Shown one piece after another: positions 1 through 8,299 of a stretch of 64,000 nucleotides of DNA. Position 1 is the first letter of the stretch; each line of letters opens with the position of its first letter. The notes beneath the pieces are model-generated. The model saw only the letters and a list, made by a program, of their open reading frames with translations, did no database searches and was not told where the DNA came from. The position numbers and the translations under genes were made by a program. Source of the DNA: Trinickia acidisoli (GTDB lineage Bacteria > Pseudomonadota > Gammaproteobacteria > Burkholderiales > Burkholderiaceae); NCBI RefSeq assembly GCF_017315725.1, contig NZ_JAFLRG010000001.1:992001-1056000 (forward strand). Direction: 5' to 3'.

Positions 1-4
1 TCGG

Positions 5-547
5 GTGGCGCGCGACGACGCGTCGGCGGTGCGCCAGCTCGTGGCACGCAAGCTGCCGCGTCTGCTGGCGCTGGCCGCGCGCATGCTCGGCGATCGCATG
101 GAGGCGGAAGACGTGGCGCAAGAGGCATTCATGCGCGTGTGGAAGCAGGCGCCGCACTGGCGCGAGGGCGAGGCGCGCTTCGACACCTGGTTGCACCGGG
201 TCGCGATGAACCTGTGCTACGACCGGTTGCGGCGGCGGCGCGAGACACCTGACGACACGCTCGAGGAGGCGCCCTTCGATGACGCCGGAGCGGCGCCGAG
301 CGGGCCCGAGGTCGCGCTCGAGGCACGCCAGCACGGCGCGCGCGTACGTGCCGCGCTGGCGGCGTTGCCGCCGCGTCAGCGCGAAGCGCTCGTGCTGACC
401 TACTTCCAAGAACTGTCGAACGCGGAAGCGGCCGGCCTCATGGGTTTGAGCGTCGAGGCGCTCGAGAGCCTGCTCGTGCGTGCTCGCCGCGGCATGCGCG
501 CGCAGTTGGCCGAGGCCGAGGCCATTCCCGCATCACGGAAACGATGA
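5..547 (+). CDS. ECF-type RNA polymerase sigma factor (5' end probably outside the window)
   Basis: The protein has the two-domain plan of an extracytoplasmic-function sigma factor. Region 2 is around residues 15-75, with the core-binding motif DVAQEAF at about 36-42. Region 4 is at about 118-162 and contains LPPRQREALVLTYF followed by a helix-turn-helix. The GTG at base 5 starts almost at the first sigma-2 helix, and family members usually carry 10-20 more residues, so the true start is probably upstream of base 1. The stop overlaps the next start as ATGA, so it is translationally coupled to a membrane anti-sigma candidate and a periplasmic sensor, as in cnr-type systems. Target promoters are not identifiable here. 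Confidence 0.9.
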   Translation: MARDDASAVRQLVARKLPRLLALAARMLGDRMEAEDVAQEAFMRVWKQAPHWREGEARFDTWLHRVAMNLCYDRLRRRRETPDDTLEEAPFDDAGAAPSGPEVALEARQHGARVRAALAALPPRQREALVLTYFQELSNAEAAGLMGLSVEALESLLVRARRGMRAQLAEAEAIPASRKR

Positions 548-1026
548 GCACTTGCAAGGATCGATCGATGACGACGATGACCCCCCAACGATTCGCCCAG
601 ATCGTCGACGCCTACGGCGCCGACCCGCACCGCTGGCCCGAAGGCGAACGCGCGGCGGCGTGCGCGTTCGCGCAAGCGTATCCGCACGAGGCGCAGGCGC
701 GGCTTGCCGCGGCCGCTGCGCTCGACGCGTGCCTGTCGGCCGATACCGTCGCACCGGCCGGCCGTTCGCTGCAGCGCCGCATCGTCGCCTCGGCGGGTGC
801 CGCGAGTACGGCGAGCCGCCGGCCGGCGCGCGGCGCGCGGCCCGGGCGTTGGTGGCTTCCCGGCGCGGCGATCGCGGGTGCCGGGGTGGCGGGGCTCGTG
901 GCCGGCGCGATGGCGATGTCGTTTCTGATCATGGCCGGCGAGCGGCCGATTGCGGCGCACGAGCCTTCCTATCTGTCGACGGGATTCGGATTCGACACGC
1001 CGGGTACCGACGGGAGTGTCGAATGA
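544..1026 (+). CDS. Single-pass membrane protein, probable anti-sigma factor
   Basis: A 160-residue protein with a cytoplasmic N-terminal half that includes a TPQRFAQIVDAYGADPHRWP segment, one hydrophobic membrane segment at about 105-130 and a short periplasmic tail. It overlaps the sigma gene by four bases (ATGA) and the downstream sensor gene by four bases (ATGA), which places it where the anti-sigma factor sits in sigma/anti-sigma/sensor operons. There is no zinc-binding HxxxCxxC motif, so it is not a ZAS-type anti-sigma factor. An internal ATG at 568 is an alternative start. The function is inferred from topology and context, not from a recognised domain. Confidence 0.65.
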   Translation: MSTCKDRSMTTMTPQRFAQIVDAYGADPHRWPEGERAAACAFAQAYPHEAQARLAAAAALDACLSADTVAPAGRSLQRRIVASAGAASTASRRPARGARPGRWWLPGAAIAGAGVAGLVAGAMAMSFLIMAGERPIAAHEPSYLSTGFGFDTPGTDGSVE

Positions 1027-1547
1027 CGACGCGGGTGATCAAGGCGTTGTGCGTCGGCTCGCTGGTGGTCAACGTGTTCCTCGTCGGCGCCATCGTGGGC
1101 GGTACCTATCGCTGGTTCATGGCGCAGCGCATGGCGCCGGCCGCTGCCGCGCGGGCCGCGACGCCGCAGGCGCTGCGCTATGCCGCGCAGGATCTCTCGC
1201 CCGAGCGGCAGCGGCAGTTCGTCGAAGCGCTGCGGCTGGCGCGCCGCGACGGGCGCCCGCTCGCGCAGCAAGCCCGCGAGGGGCGGCGCGACGTGCTACG
1301 GCTCGTGGCGGCGCCGCAATTCGATCGCCGAGCGCTCGACGACGCGCTTGCCACCACGCGCGATGCCGATCGCGCGCTGCGCGAGCGTGTCGAGACGGCC
1401 GTCGCCGATTTCGTCGCCACGCTGACGCCGGCCGAACGCGTCACGTTCGCGCAAGGCTTGACGCTGCGCGGGCAATGGCGGCTACCGCCGCCGCCGTCCC
1501 CGAAACAGCAGCGCGCGCCGGACCAAGCGTCGTCGGCCCCGCACTGA
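1023..1547 (+). CDS. Periplasmic heavy-metal-sensor-like protein (CnrX / Metal_resist family)
   Basis: A 174-residue protein with an N-terminal membrane anchor (about residues 7-30) and a helical periplasmic domain. It carries the typical LSPERQRQF segment near residue 58 and a second LTPAERVTFAQ repeat-like helix near 140. This is the layout of CnrX/ZraP-type periplasmic sensors that release an ECF sigma factor through a membrane anti-sigma protein. The ATG overlaps the anti-sigma stop (ATGA). The periplasmic part has almost no His or Met that could bind metal (one His at the extreme C-terminus), so the signal may not be a metal ion. Confidence 0.7.
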   Translation: MTTRVIKALCVGSLVVNVFLVGAIVGGTYRWFMAQRMAPAAAARAATPQALRYAAQDLSPERQRQFVEALRLARRDGRPLAQQAREGRRDVLRLVAAPQFDRRALDDALATTRDADRALRERVETAVADFVATLTPAERVTFAQGLTLRGQWRLPPPPSPKQQRAPDQASSAPH

Positions 1548-1579
1548 GCGGCGGGGCGGCAAGGCGGCTGCGCAGGGCG

Positions 1580-2065
1580 CTACATCGAAATGCCTTGCAT
1601 CCGGTGCGCGAAGTTTGCGCGTTCCGCGCGATCCATCAAGGCAAGGAATTGGTCGGCTTGCATGTGGACCAATTCCTCGTGATCGCCGGCTTCGAAATAG
1701 ATATCGGACTGCTGCGCAAGGCTTTCGTCGAGATAGGTGATCATCCCGTACTCGGTGCATACGGGCGGCAACGCGCCGGGCTCGCAATCCTTGAACAACT
1801 CGCGCATATCCGTTTCGCTGGCCAGCGTCAGATGACGGCCCGTCATCTCCCAGATCTCGGATAGCCGAACGGCGTGCGTCGACGGCAGGACGGCGGCCAC
1901 ATAGCCTTTTTCGTCTTCGAGCAAAACCGTCTTGGCCAGACATTCGCCGGGCACGTGCGCGGCCGCGGCCGTCTCGATGCTGGAGTGGCTGTAAGGGTGG
2001 TGAAGGACTTCGTAGCGGCAGCCCTTGTTCTGCAGGCATGCCTCGAGGGTGGCAGACATCGACAT
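1580..2065 (-). CDS. YbaK/EbsC-type aminoacyl-tRNA deacylase domain protein
   Basis: A 161-residue single-domain protein of the YbaK/ProX superfamily, whose members hydrolyse misacylated tRNAs such as Cys-tRNA(Pro) or Ala-tRNA(Pro). Family features include the early YEVLHHPYSHS segment, the AKTVLLEDEKGYVAAVLPS strand pair carrying the conserved Lys, and the C-terminal half with a DESLA segment. The start at 2065 is chosen because GGAGGT lies just upstream on the minus strand. Longer in-frame extension to 2347 lacks family similarity. It is monocistronic and divergent from the next gene. Substrate specificity cannot be read from sequence. Confidence 0.82.
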   Translation of the reverse strand: MSMSATLEACLQNKGCRYEVLHHPYSHSSIETAAAAHVPGECLAKTVLLEDEKGYVAAVLPSTHAVRLSEIWEMTGRHLTLASETDMRELFKDCEPGALPPVCTEYGMITYLDESLAQQSDIYFEAGDHEELVHMQADQFLALMDRAERANFAHRMQGISM

Positions 2066-2244
2066 GGTGACCTCCGTCGGAGGAAAGAGCGATCGACCAC
2101 GCTCGGCATGTGCACGCGCGAGCACGGCGTTCTCATAGAATAGGCCGTTTGCGCACAGGTGCCAGCCAGGCCGGGTTGGTTTTGCCGGCCCGGCAATGGC
2201 CCGGCGACACGTCGACACATCGAAAGCGAAAGGACAACGAAAAC

Positions 2245-2574
2245 ATGAACGATCCGCTCTCCTCGTTCCATCGCTCGCAGCGCATCGAGCGCTCGCTCGG
2301 CGTCGTGCGCGGCATCGTCGTGCGCTCGCGTTCGGTCGTCGGCGCATTCGGTGCGTCGCTGCAGACCCTGTTCGGGGGCAATATCACGCTCTATACGTCG
2401 CTGTGCGAGCGTGCGCGAGCCGACGCCTATGAGCGCATGGTCGAACATGCGGCCGAACTCGGCGCGAACGCCATCATCGCCGTGTATTACGACGCCACCG
2501 AAATCGCGACGGGCGTCACCGAAGTGCTCTGCTACGGCACCGCGGTTCAGGTGCGGCGCTCGGCGTCGGTCTGA
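2245..2574 (+). CDS. YbjQ/UPF0145 family heavy-metal-binding-domain protein
   Basis: A 109-residue cytoplasmic protein. The segments [15 protein letters not shown], a short [12 protein letters not shown] stretch, the [21 protein letters not shown] helix-strand and the C-terminal YGTAVQV strand match the YbjQ family, which forms pentameric beta/alpha assemblies annotated as putative heavy-metal-binding. No biochemical role is firmly established for the family. The ATG at 2245 follows AAAGGAC at a normal distance. It stands alone between a divergent deacylase gene and the DUF1800 gene. Confidence 0.8.
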   Translation: MNDPLSSFHRSQRIERSLGVVRGIVVRSRSVVGAFGASLQTLFGGNITLYTSLCERARADAYERMVEHAAELGANAIIAVYYDATEIATGVTEVLCYGTAVQVRRSASV

Positions 2575-2735
2575 CCGGCACGGCACCTCGTCGCGCCGCG
2601 CGGTTGAGCTGACGGACGGCGTCCGGCCGTTCCTCGAAAAATTTTTCATTCGGCGCGACGGGTATCGCGCGCACGCTCCGTTTAAGCAGCGTACCGACGC
2701 AACGTCGATACCACGTCGATAGGGAGTGGGGGAAC

Positions 2736-4124
2736 ATGACCGATTCACCGCATCTGACCGAGGCGGCCATCGCGCTGAACCGCTTCGGCCTCGGCGCGCG
2801 CGACGACGAGTCGCCGCCGCCCGACCCGAAAGCATGGCTGCTCGCTCAATTTGATCGATACGATCCGAAGCCGCCCGCCTGGGCGCAGTTACCCGATTCG
2901 CAATCGATCGCGCAATCGCTCGGCGCCGCGCGGCAGCAGGTGGCGAGCAGCGCCGACTCGGACGCCAAAGTCGCGGCCAAGAAAATGCTGCGTACGCAGG
3001 TGCGCGATGGGTATCGCGACGCGGTCGCCGCGCGCGTGCAAAGCGCGCTGACGACGCGCACGCCGTTCGTCGAACGGCTCGTGTTCTTTTGGAGCAACCA
3101 CTTCGCGATCTCGACGGAGAAGCCCGAAGTAGCGGCGCTCGCGGGCGCGTTCGAAACCGAGGCGATTCGCCCGCACGTGCTCGGCCGCTTCGAGGACATG
3201 CTGCTCGCCGTCGAACGCCATCCCGCGATGCAGGTGTTTCTCGATCAGGTGCGCTCGGTCGGGCCGGACAGTAAGGCGGCGATGCGCGCCGACGCGCGCG
3301 ATCCCCAGCATCAGCGCGGCCTGAACGAGAATCTCGGGCGCGAAATCATGGAGTTGCACACGCTCGGCGTCCGCACGGGCTATACGCAGAACGACGTCAC
3401 CGAGTTCGCGCGCGCGTTGACGGGCTGGAGCATCGTCGGCCCGAAAGGCGCGGGCGGTGCGCCGGGCAGCTTCGTTTTCCGCCCGGGGCTGCACGAGCCC
3501 GGCGCCCGTACGATCATGGGCCGCCGCTATGCCGAGCGCGGCGAGGCGCAAGCGCTCGCGGTCCTGCACGATTTGGCGGCGGCGCCTGCCACGGCGAATC
3601 ATATCGCCGAGAAGCTCGCGCGACACTTCGCCGGCGACACCCCGAGCGCGGCTCTCGTCGCACGGCTCTCCCAAGCGTTTCAGTCGAGCGGCGGCGATCT
3701 GCCGACGGTCTATCGCGCGCTCGTGGCATCGCCCGAGACGTGGGCGAGCACGCCCGTCAAGTTCAAGACGCCGTGGGATTGGACGATCTCGACGCTGCGC
3801 GGCCTAGGCGCGCGCGAACTCGACGGCGTCAAAGCGGCGCCGATTCTGACGCAGCTCGGCCAGCCCGTCTGGCGGCCCGGCTCGCCGGCCGGTTACGACG
3901 ACATCGCCGCGAGCTGGGCTGCGCCCGATGCGCTCGTGCGGCGGGTCGACCTCGCGCAGCGGATCGCCGCGCGCGTCGGCGATCGCGTCGATGCGCGCAC
4001 GCTCGGCCCGAAGCTGACCGCCGGCTCGTTGAGCCCCGCCACGGCGCTCGCCGTCTCGCGTGCCGAAAGCGCGCAAACGGCGCTCGCGCTGCTGCTCGTC
4101 TCGCCCGACTTTCAAAGGAGGTGA
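2736..4124 (+). CDS. DUF1800 family protein
   Basis: A 462-residue protein with the DUF1800 signature blocks: N-terminal ALNRFGLGAR (about 13-22), VFFWSNHF (116-123), NENLGREIMELHTLG (197-211) and FARALTGWS (224-232), followed by a C-terminal helical region. The function of the family is unknown; members nearly always sit directly upstream of a DUF1501 protein, as here. The start is supported by a purine-rich GGGAGTGGGGGA just before the ATG. No clear signal peptide is visible, so it may be cytoplasmic, or exported together with its Tat-borne partner. Confidence 0.88.
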   Translation: MTDSPHLTEAAIALNRFGLGARDDESPPPDPKAWLLAQFDRYDPKPPAWAQLPDSQSIAQSLGAARQQVASSADSDAKVAAKKMLRTQVRDGYRDAVAARVQSALTTRTPFVERLVFFWSNHFAISTEKPEVAALAGAFETEAIRPHVLGRFEDMLLAVERHPAMQVFLDQVRSVGPDSKAAMRADARDPQHQRGLNENLGREIMELHTLGVRTGYTQNDVTEFARALTGWSIVGPKGAGGAPGSFVFRPGLHEPGARTIMGRRYAERGEAQALAVLHDLAAAPATANHIAEKLARHFAGDTPSAALVARLSQAFQSSGGDLPTVYRALVASPETWASTPVKFKTPWDWTISTLRGLGARELDGVKAAPILTQLGQPVWRPGSPAGYDDIAASWAAPDALVRRVDLAQRIAARVGDRVDARTLGPKLTAGSLSPATALAVSRAESAQTALALLLVSPDFQRR

Positions 4125-4127
4125 GTG

Positions 4128-5276
4128 ATGATGTCTCGCCGCAAATTCTTGCAGGTCACGGCCGCGGGTGCGAGCGCCATGCTCGTCGCGCCGCGGATGG
4201 TGTTCGCGAGCGTTCAGTCCGAACGCCGCTTCGTCTTCATCATTCAACGCGGCGCCGCCGATGGCTTGCACGTCGTCGTGCCGTACGCCGAGCCGGCCTA
4301 CGCGACGTTGCGCGGCCCGATCGCCGTCGATGCGTCGAGCGCCACGAAGCTCGATGGGACGTTCGCGCTGCATCCGTCGCTGCAGCGCACGGCGCAGTTC
4401 TATGCGCAAAAGCAAGCGATGTTCGTGCACGCGGTGGCTACGCCGTATCGCGACCGCTCGCACTTCGACGGACAAAACGTGCTCGAGACGGGCGGCAATG
4501 CACCATACAGCCTGCGCGACGGGTGGTTGAACCGTCTCGTCGCGCTCGTCGGCCCGAGCCGCGCCGAAGCGATCGCGTTTGCGCCGACGGTGCCGCTCGC
4601 GCTGCGCGGCAAAGTCGACGTGGCGTCGTATGCGCCATCCGCCTTGCCGAGCGCATCCGACGATTTGCTGATGCGCGTGGGCGCGCTCTATGAGCACGAC
4701 GCGCAACTGGGGCCGCTATGGCAGTCGGCGATGGCCGCGCGCGATATGGCGGGGGGCACGCGCGCGCGCGGCGACGCCGCTGGCATCGGCAAGGTCGCCG
4801 CGAGCTTTCTCGCGCGGGCGGACGGCCCGCGCATCGCGATGATCGAAACGCTCGGCTGGGACACGCACAGCGGCCAAAACCCGCGCCTCGCGGCGCAACT
4901 CAAAGCGCTCGATGCGATGGTCGGCGCCATGTACGACGGCCTTGGCCCCGTGTGGGAAAAGACGACGATCGTCGTCGCGACCGAGTTCGGCCGCACGGCC
5001 GCCGTCAACGGTACGGCCGGCACCGATCACGGCACCGGCACGGCGGCGATGCTCATGGGCGGCGCGGTACGCGGCGGCCGCGTGCTGGCCGATTGGCCGG
5101 GGCTGCGTCCATCCGATCTTTACCAAGGGCGCGACCTGCGGCCGACGATGTCGCTCGACGACGTCATTGCCGGCGCGGCGAGCGAAACGTTCGGCCTCGA
5201 TCCCCATCGCACCGCGGCGACGCTGTTTCCGCAGACGCAGGCGGCCAAACCGGTGACGGGGCTCGTCACCGCTTGA
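4128..5276 (+). CDS. DUF1501 family Tat-exported protein
   Basis: A 382-residue protein beginning with a twin-arginine signal (SRRKFLQ at residues 3-9, hydrophobic core, then alanine-rich cleavage area near residue 28). The body has DUF1501 blocks: FIIQRGAADGLHVVVPY, DRSHFDGQNVLE, GWDTHSGQ, and a late EFGRTA...TDHGTGTA segment. These resemble the metal-binding blocks of the alkaline-phosphatase/sulfatase fold, which is how the family is usually described. AAAGGAGG at 4114-4121 sits inside the end of the DUF1800 gene and serves ATG 4128 or the adjacent ATG 4131. The substrate is unknown; the pair probably acts in the periplasm. Confidence 0.88.
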   Translation: MMSRRKFLQVTAAGASAMLVAPRMVFASVQSERRFVFIIQRGAADGLHVVVPYAEPAYATLRGPIAVDASSATKLDGTFALHPSLQRTAQFYAQKQAMFVHAVATPYRDRSHFDGQNVLETGGNAPYSLRDGWLNRLVALVGPSRAEAIAFAPTVPLALRGKVDVASYAPSALPSASDDLLMRVGALYEHDAQLGPLWQSAMAARDMAGGTRARGDAAGIGKVAASFLARADGPRIAMIETLGWDTHSGQNPRLAAQLKALDAMVGAMYDGLGPVWEKTTIVVATEFGRTAAVNGTAGTDHGTGTAAMLMGGAVRGGRVLADWPGLRPSDLYQGRDLRPTMSLDDVIAGAASETFGLDPHRTAATLFPQTQAAKPVTGLVTA

Positions 5277-5372
5277 GCGAGGGCGATCGGAAGCCACGGC
5301 TTGCGCTTTGGTTAGAAAGAATCTTTTTCCTCAACGTATCGCGCGGCTTCGCGCTATTTGGAGATTTACCCC

Positions 5373-5606
5373 ATGACCATTCGTTTCACGCCCGTTCGTT
5401 CGCGCGCGTCGCTCGCACTCCTGCTGTCGGCGGCGGTGATGTCGCTCGCGGCCTGCGTGGTCGAGCCCGCGCGGCCGCCGCAGCCCGCGCCGCTCGTCGA
5501 AGTCGTGCCGGCGGCGCCCGCGCCCGGCTATCACTGGGTCAAGGGCCACTACGCGTGGCGCGCCGGCCGTTGGGAATGGATCCACGGCCACTGGATGCCG
5601 AACTGA
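5373..5606 (+). CDS. Small YXWGXW-type outer-membrane lipoprotein
   Basis: A 77-residue lipoprotein precursor. A type II signal peptide ends in the lipobox LAAC with the lipidated Cys at residue 28, followed by a proline-rich linker and a C-terminal YHWVKGHYAWRAGRWEWIHGHW stretch (split: YHWVKGHY, then AWRAGRWEWIHGHW) typical of YXWGXW repeat proteins. The ATG at 5373 is preferred over an in-frame TTG at 5358 because GGAG lies 8-10 bases before it and the signal peptide starts there. The exact role of the family is unknown; envelope structure is the usual inference. It is monocistronic. Confidence 0.8.
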   Translation: MTIRFTPVRSRASLALLLSAAVMSLAACVVEPARPPQPAPLVEVVPAAPAPGYHWVKGHYAWRAGRWEWIHGHWMPN

Positions 5607-5706
5607 CGATCCCGTTGCCGACCCCATTCGGGAACGCCGCTTGCTCGCTTCGATTTGGTCCCCCTTTGTCCCCTTTACCGGGGTTCGCGAGCACGGAGGC
5701 AACACG

Positions 5707-5778
5707 ATGCGACGCAGTTCCCGTTTGTCTGCCGCGCGCGGCGCGGCGCGGTGCCCATCGGCGCGCGAGACGGCATGA
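5707..5778 (+). CDS. Putative 23-codon leader ORF upstream of pqiA
   Basis: A short frame starting with ATG 5707, seven bases after a strong GGAGG (5695-5699), encodes 23 residues rich in Arg, Ser and Ala. It terminates at TGA 5776-5778, which overlaps the pqiA ATG 5775 as ATGA. pqiA itself lacks a good ribosome-binding site, so translation of the leader could deliver ribosomes to it. The alternative is that this marks a frameshift in the true pqiA N-terminus, but the zinc-ribbon start of PqiA fits ATG 5775 well. No similarity is recognised. Confidence 0.4.
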   Translation: MRRSSRLSAARGAARCPSARETA

Positions 5779-6980
5779 CGATCGGCTGTCCCGAATGCGG
5801 CGCGCTCGCAGACACGTCGACATTGGCCGGCCGCATGCTCGCGCGCTGCCGCATCTGCCACTATCCGCTCGAGCGCGCGAGCGGCCGCTCGATCGGCGCG
5901 GCGCTGGCGTGCTCGCTGGCGACGTTCGCGTTGTTGCTGCCCGGCAACCTATCGCCGCTGATGACCGTGCACATGCTCGGCGCCGAGCGTTCCGCGGTGC
6001 TCGGCTCGGGCATCGTCTATATGTGGCGCGATCGCTTCGAATTGTTGGCGATCGTGCTGGGCTTGACGGGCGTCGTGCTGCCGCTCGTGCGCTTTTCCGC
6101 GTTATCGGTGGTGCTCGCGGCGGTGCTGCGCGGCTGGCGGCCTAGCTGGCTCGGCCGCTGTTATCGCTGGACGATCTGGCTCGATGCTTGGGCCATGCCC
6201 GACGTCTTCCTGGTCGGCTGCTTCGTCGGCTACACGCGCGTCACGCAGGAACTGACGGGCTCGATCGACGCGGGCGGCTACTGCTTCATCGCGGCCGCGT
6301 TCATGTCGATGCTGACGCGGGCCACGCTCGATCAACGCACCGTTTGGCGTGCAATCGCGCCCGAGCGGCACGTGACGCCGGGCGAACGCGTACTCTCGTG
6401 CACGGCTTGCGATCTGGTTGCGCCGATAGAAGACGCGGGACGCCCGTGTCCGCGTTGCGCGCTGACGTTGCGCAAACGCAAGCCTAATGCGGTTGCGCGC
6501 GCCACGGCGCTGAGCCTCGCCGCATTCGTGCTCGCGTTTCCGGCGAACCTGTATCCGATGACGGTGTCGTTCCAACTCGGGCACGACGTCACGCATCGCA
6601 TCGTCGACGGCGTGGCCGAACTGTTCGAGGCCGGCTTGTGGCCGCTTGGCATCCTCATCTTTTGCACGAGCATCGCGATTCCGTTCGCCAAGCTGGCCGG
6701 CATGGCATGGTTCATCGTCTCGGTGATCCGTCGCTCGGAACGCCACTTGCGTGCCAAGACGTTCCTCTACCGGCTCATCGACGAACTCGGGCGCTGGTCC
6801 AACGTCGATGTCTTCACGATCGCAGCGTTCGTCCCGTTGATCCGCTTCGACGGCGTGGCCAATGCGCGGCCCGCCGACGGCGCCACCGCGTTCGCGCTCG
6901 TTGTGATCCTGACGATGGCCGCTTCGCGCGCGTTCGATCCGCGTTTGATGTGGGACGCCGCGCAAGCGAGGCGAACGTGA
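5775..6980 (+). CDS. pqiA: Paraquat-inducible protein A family membrane protein
   Basis: A 401-residue integral membrane protein built as a tandem repeat. Each half has a cytosolic zinc-ribbon-like cysteine pair set (CPEC at 5-8 with CRIC about 20 residues later; CTAC and CPRC in the second half) followed by four membrane helices. PqiA works with the MCE protein PqiB and lipoprotein PqiC in lipid transport between inner and outer membranes. The start at 5775 puts the first CPEC right at the N-terminus, as in the family. It is first of three overlapping genes; its stop overlaps the pqiB start (GTGA). Confidence 0.9.
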   Translation: MTIGCPECGALADTSTLAGRMLARCRICHYPLERASGRSIGAALACSLATFALLLPGNLSPLMTVHMLGAERSAVLGSGIVYMWRDRFELLAIVLGLTGVVLPLVRFSALSVVLAAVLRGWRPSWLGRCYRWTIWLDAWAMPDVFLVGCFVGYTRVTQELTGSIDAGGYCFIAAAFMSMLTRATLDQRTVWRAIAPERHVTPGERVLSCTACDLVAPIEDAGRPCPRCALTLRKRKPNAVARATALSLAAFVLAFPANLYPMTVSFQLGHDVTHRIVDGVAELFEAGLWPLGILIFCTSIAIPFAKLAGMAWFIVSVIRRSERHLRAKTFLYRLIDELGRWSNVDVFTIAAFVPLIRFDGVANARPADGATAFALVVILTMAASRAFDPRLMWDAAQARRT

Positions 6981-8299
6981 ACGAACAAACGCCGGCGCCT
7001 GCGGAGCGGCGCACCGAAGCGGCCGACGTACGGCGCACGCGTTGGCCCGGTTGGATTTGGGCCGTGCCGATCGCCGCGTTCGGCGTGGCGGGCTGGCTCG
7101 GCGTTCGCGCGCTCGTGCACGGCGGCGAGACGGTGACGATCGTCTTCGCCGACGCATACGGCATGAAGGCCGACGATACCGAAGTCTCGCTGCATGGCGT
7201 CAAGGTGGGCGAAGTCAGCGATGTGGCGCTCGATGACGACGGCCGTCACGTCGACGTCAAGATCGAGGTGAACCGCAGCGCCAAGCCCTACTTGCGCGCC
7301 GGCACGCGCTTTTGGGTGAAGGGCGCGCAATTCGATCTCAGCGATCCGTCCTCGGCGAAGGCCTTGATCGGCGGCCCCGAGATCGTCATGCAGCCGGGGC
7401 CCGGCGCGCCGGCGCGCCATTACCTCGGCAGCGACCGCAAGTACGCGCTCGGCGGCGCGGCCGTGAAGTACGTGATTCGCTTTCCAGGCGCCGTCGGCCA
7501 GCTCGACGAAGGCGCGGCGGTACGGCTGCGCGGCTTTCGCGTTGGCGAGGTCGAGCATGTCGGCCTCCATTACGACGCGCGCACCGGCACGCTCGATACG
7601 CCCGTCGAGATCGCGCTCGATGCGACGAAGCTCGGCCTTGCCGATACCGCCATGCCGGCCGACGGCAATTGGCGGCCCCTTGTCGACGATATGCTGCGGC
7701 ACCTGATCGCAACGGGCCTGCGCGCACGGCTCACGCAAGATCCGCCGCTGATCGGCTCGCGTGGCGTGACGCTCGATTTCGTTGCGGGCGCGCCGAGCGC
7801 GATGCTGGCCGCGCGCGACGGGGAGACTAATATTCCGAGCGTTTCGTCGGGCGACGTCGACGCGATCATGGCGAAAGCCGACGATGTCATGACGAAAGCG
7901 GATCGCGTCATGACGAAGATCGACGCATTGCCGATCAAGCAGACCGGCGACGACATCCGCCGTATCGCGGGGCGCATCCGCACGTTGTCGTCGTCGCCGC
8001 AAATCGCCGATACCCTCGATCACCTCGACCGCTCGGTGGAACAAGTCGATCGCACCTTGCGCGAGGTTTCGCCGCAAGTCGGCCCGCTCGTACACGAGCT
8101 GCGCCAAACGGCGAGCGAAGCCGACAGCGCGGTTGCGGCCGCGAACCGCACGATCGGCGGCGACCCGATGCGCCAGAACGATCTGCCCGAAGCGCTGCGC
8201 GAGTTGACGGACATGGCGCGCTCGGTGCGCGCGCTCGCCGATTATCTCGATCGACATCCGGAGGCGCTCGTACGCGGCAAAGGAGGAAGCGGGCAATGA
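6977..8299 (+). CDS. pqiB: PqiB-like MCE (MlaD) domain protein
   Basis: A 440-residue inner-membrane-anchored periplasmic protein: N-terminal tail, one membrane helix at about 24-45, a first MCE domain (VTIVFADAYGMKADDTEVSLHG region, in pieces VTIVFADAYGMKADD and VSLHGVKVGEV), a second MCE domain (VIRFPGAVGQLDEGAAVRL) and a long C-terminal amphipathic/coiled-coil stretch from about 290 onward. E. coli PqiB has three MCE domains and is about 100 residues longer, so this is a shorter two-MCE version. MCE rings form lipid tunnels spanning the periplasm. The GTG at 6977 overlaps the pqiA stop and its own stop overlaps pqiC. Confidence 0.88.
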   Translation: MNEQTPAPAERRTEAADVRRTRWPGWIWAVPIAAFGVAGWLGVRALVHGGETVTIVFADAYGMKADDTEVSLHGVKVGEVSDVALDDDGRHVDVKIEVNRSAKPYLRAGTRFWVKGAQFDLSDPSSAKALIGGPEIVMQPGPGAPARHYLGSDRKYALGGAAVKYVIRFPGAVGQLDEGAAVRLRGFRVGEVEHVGLHYDARTGTLDTPVEIALDATKLGLADTAMPADGNWRPLVDDMLRHLIATGLRARLTQDPPLIGSRGVTLDFVAGAPSAMLAARDGETNIPSVSSGDVDAIMAKADDVMTKADRVMTKIDALPIKQTGDDIRRIAGRIRTLSSSPQIADTLDHLDRSVEQVDRTLREVSPQVGPLVHELRQTASEADSAVAAANRTIGGDPMRQNDLPEALRELTDMARSVRALADYLDRHPEALVRGKGGSGQ

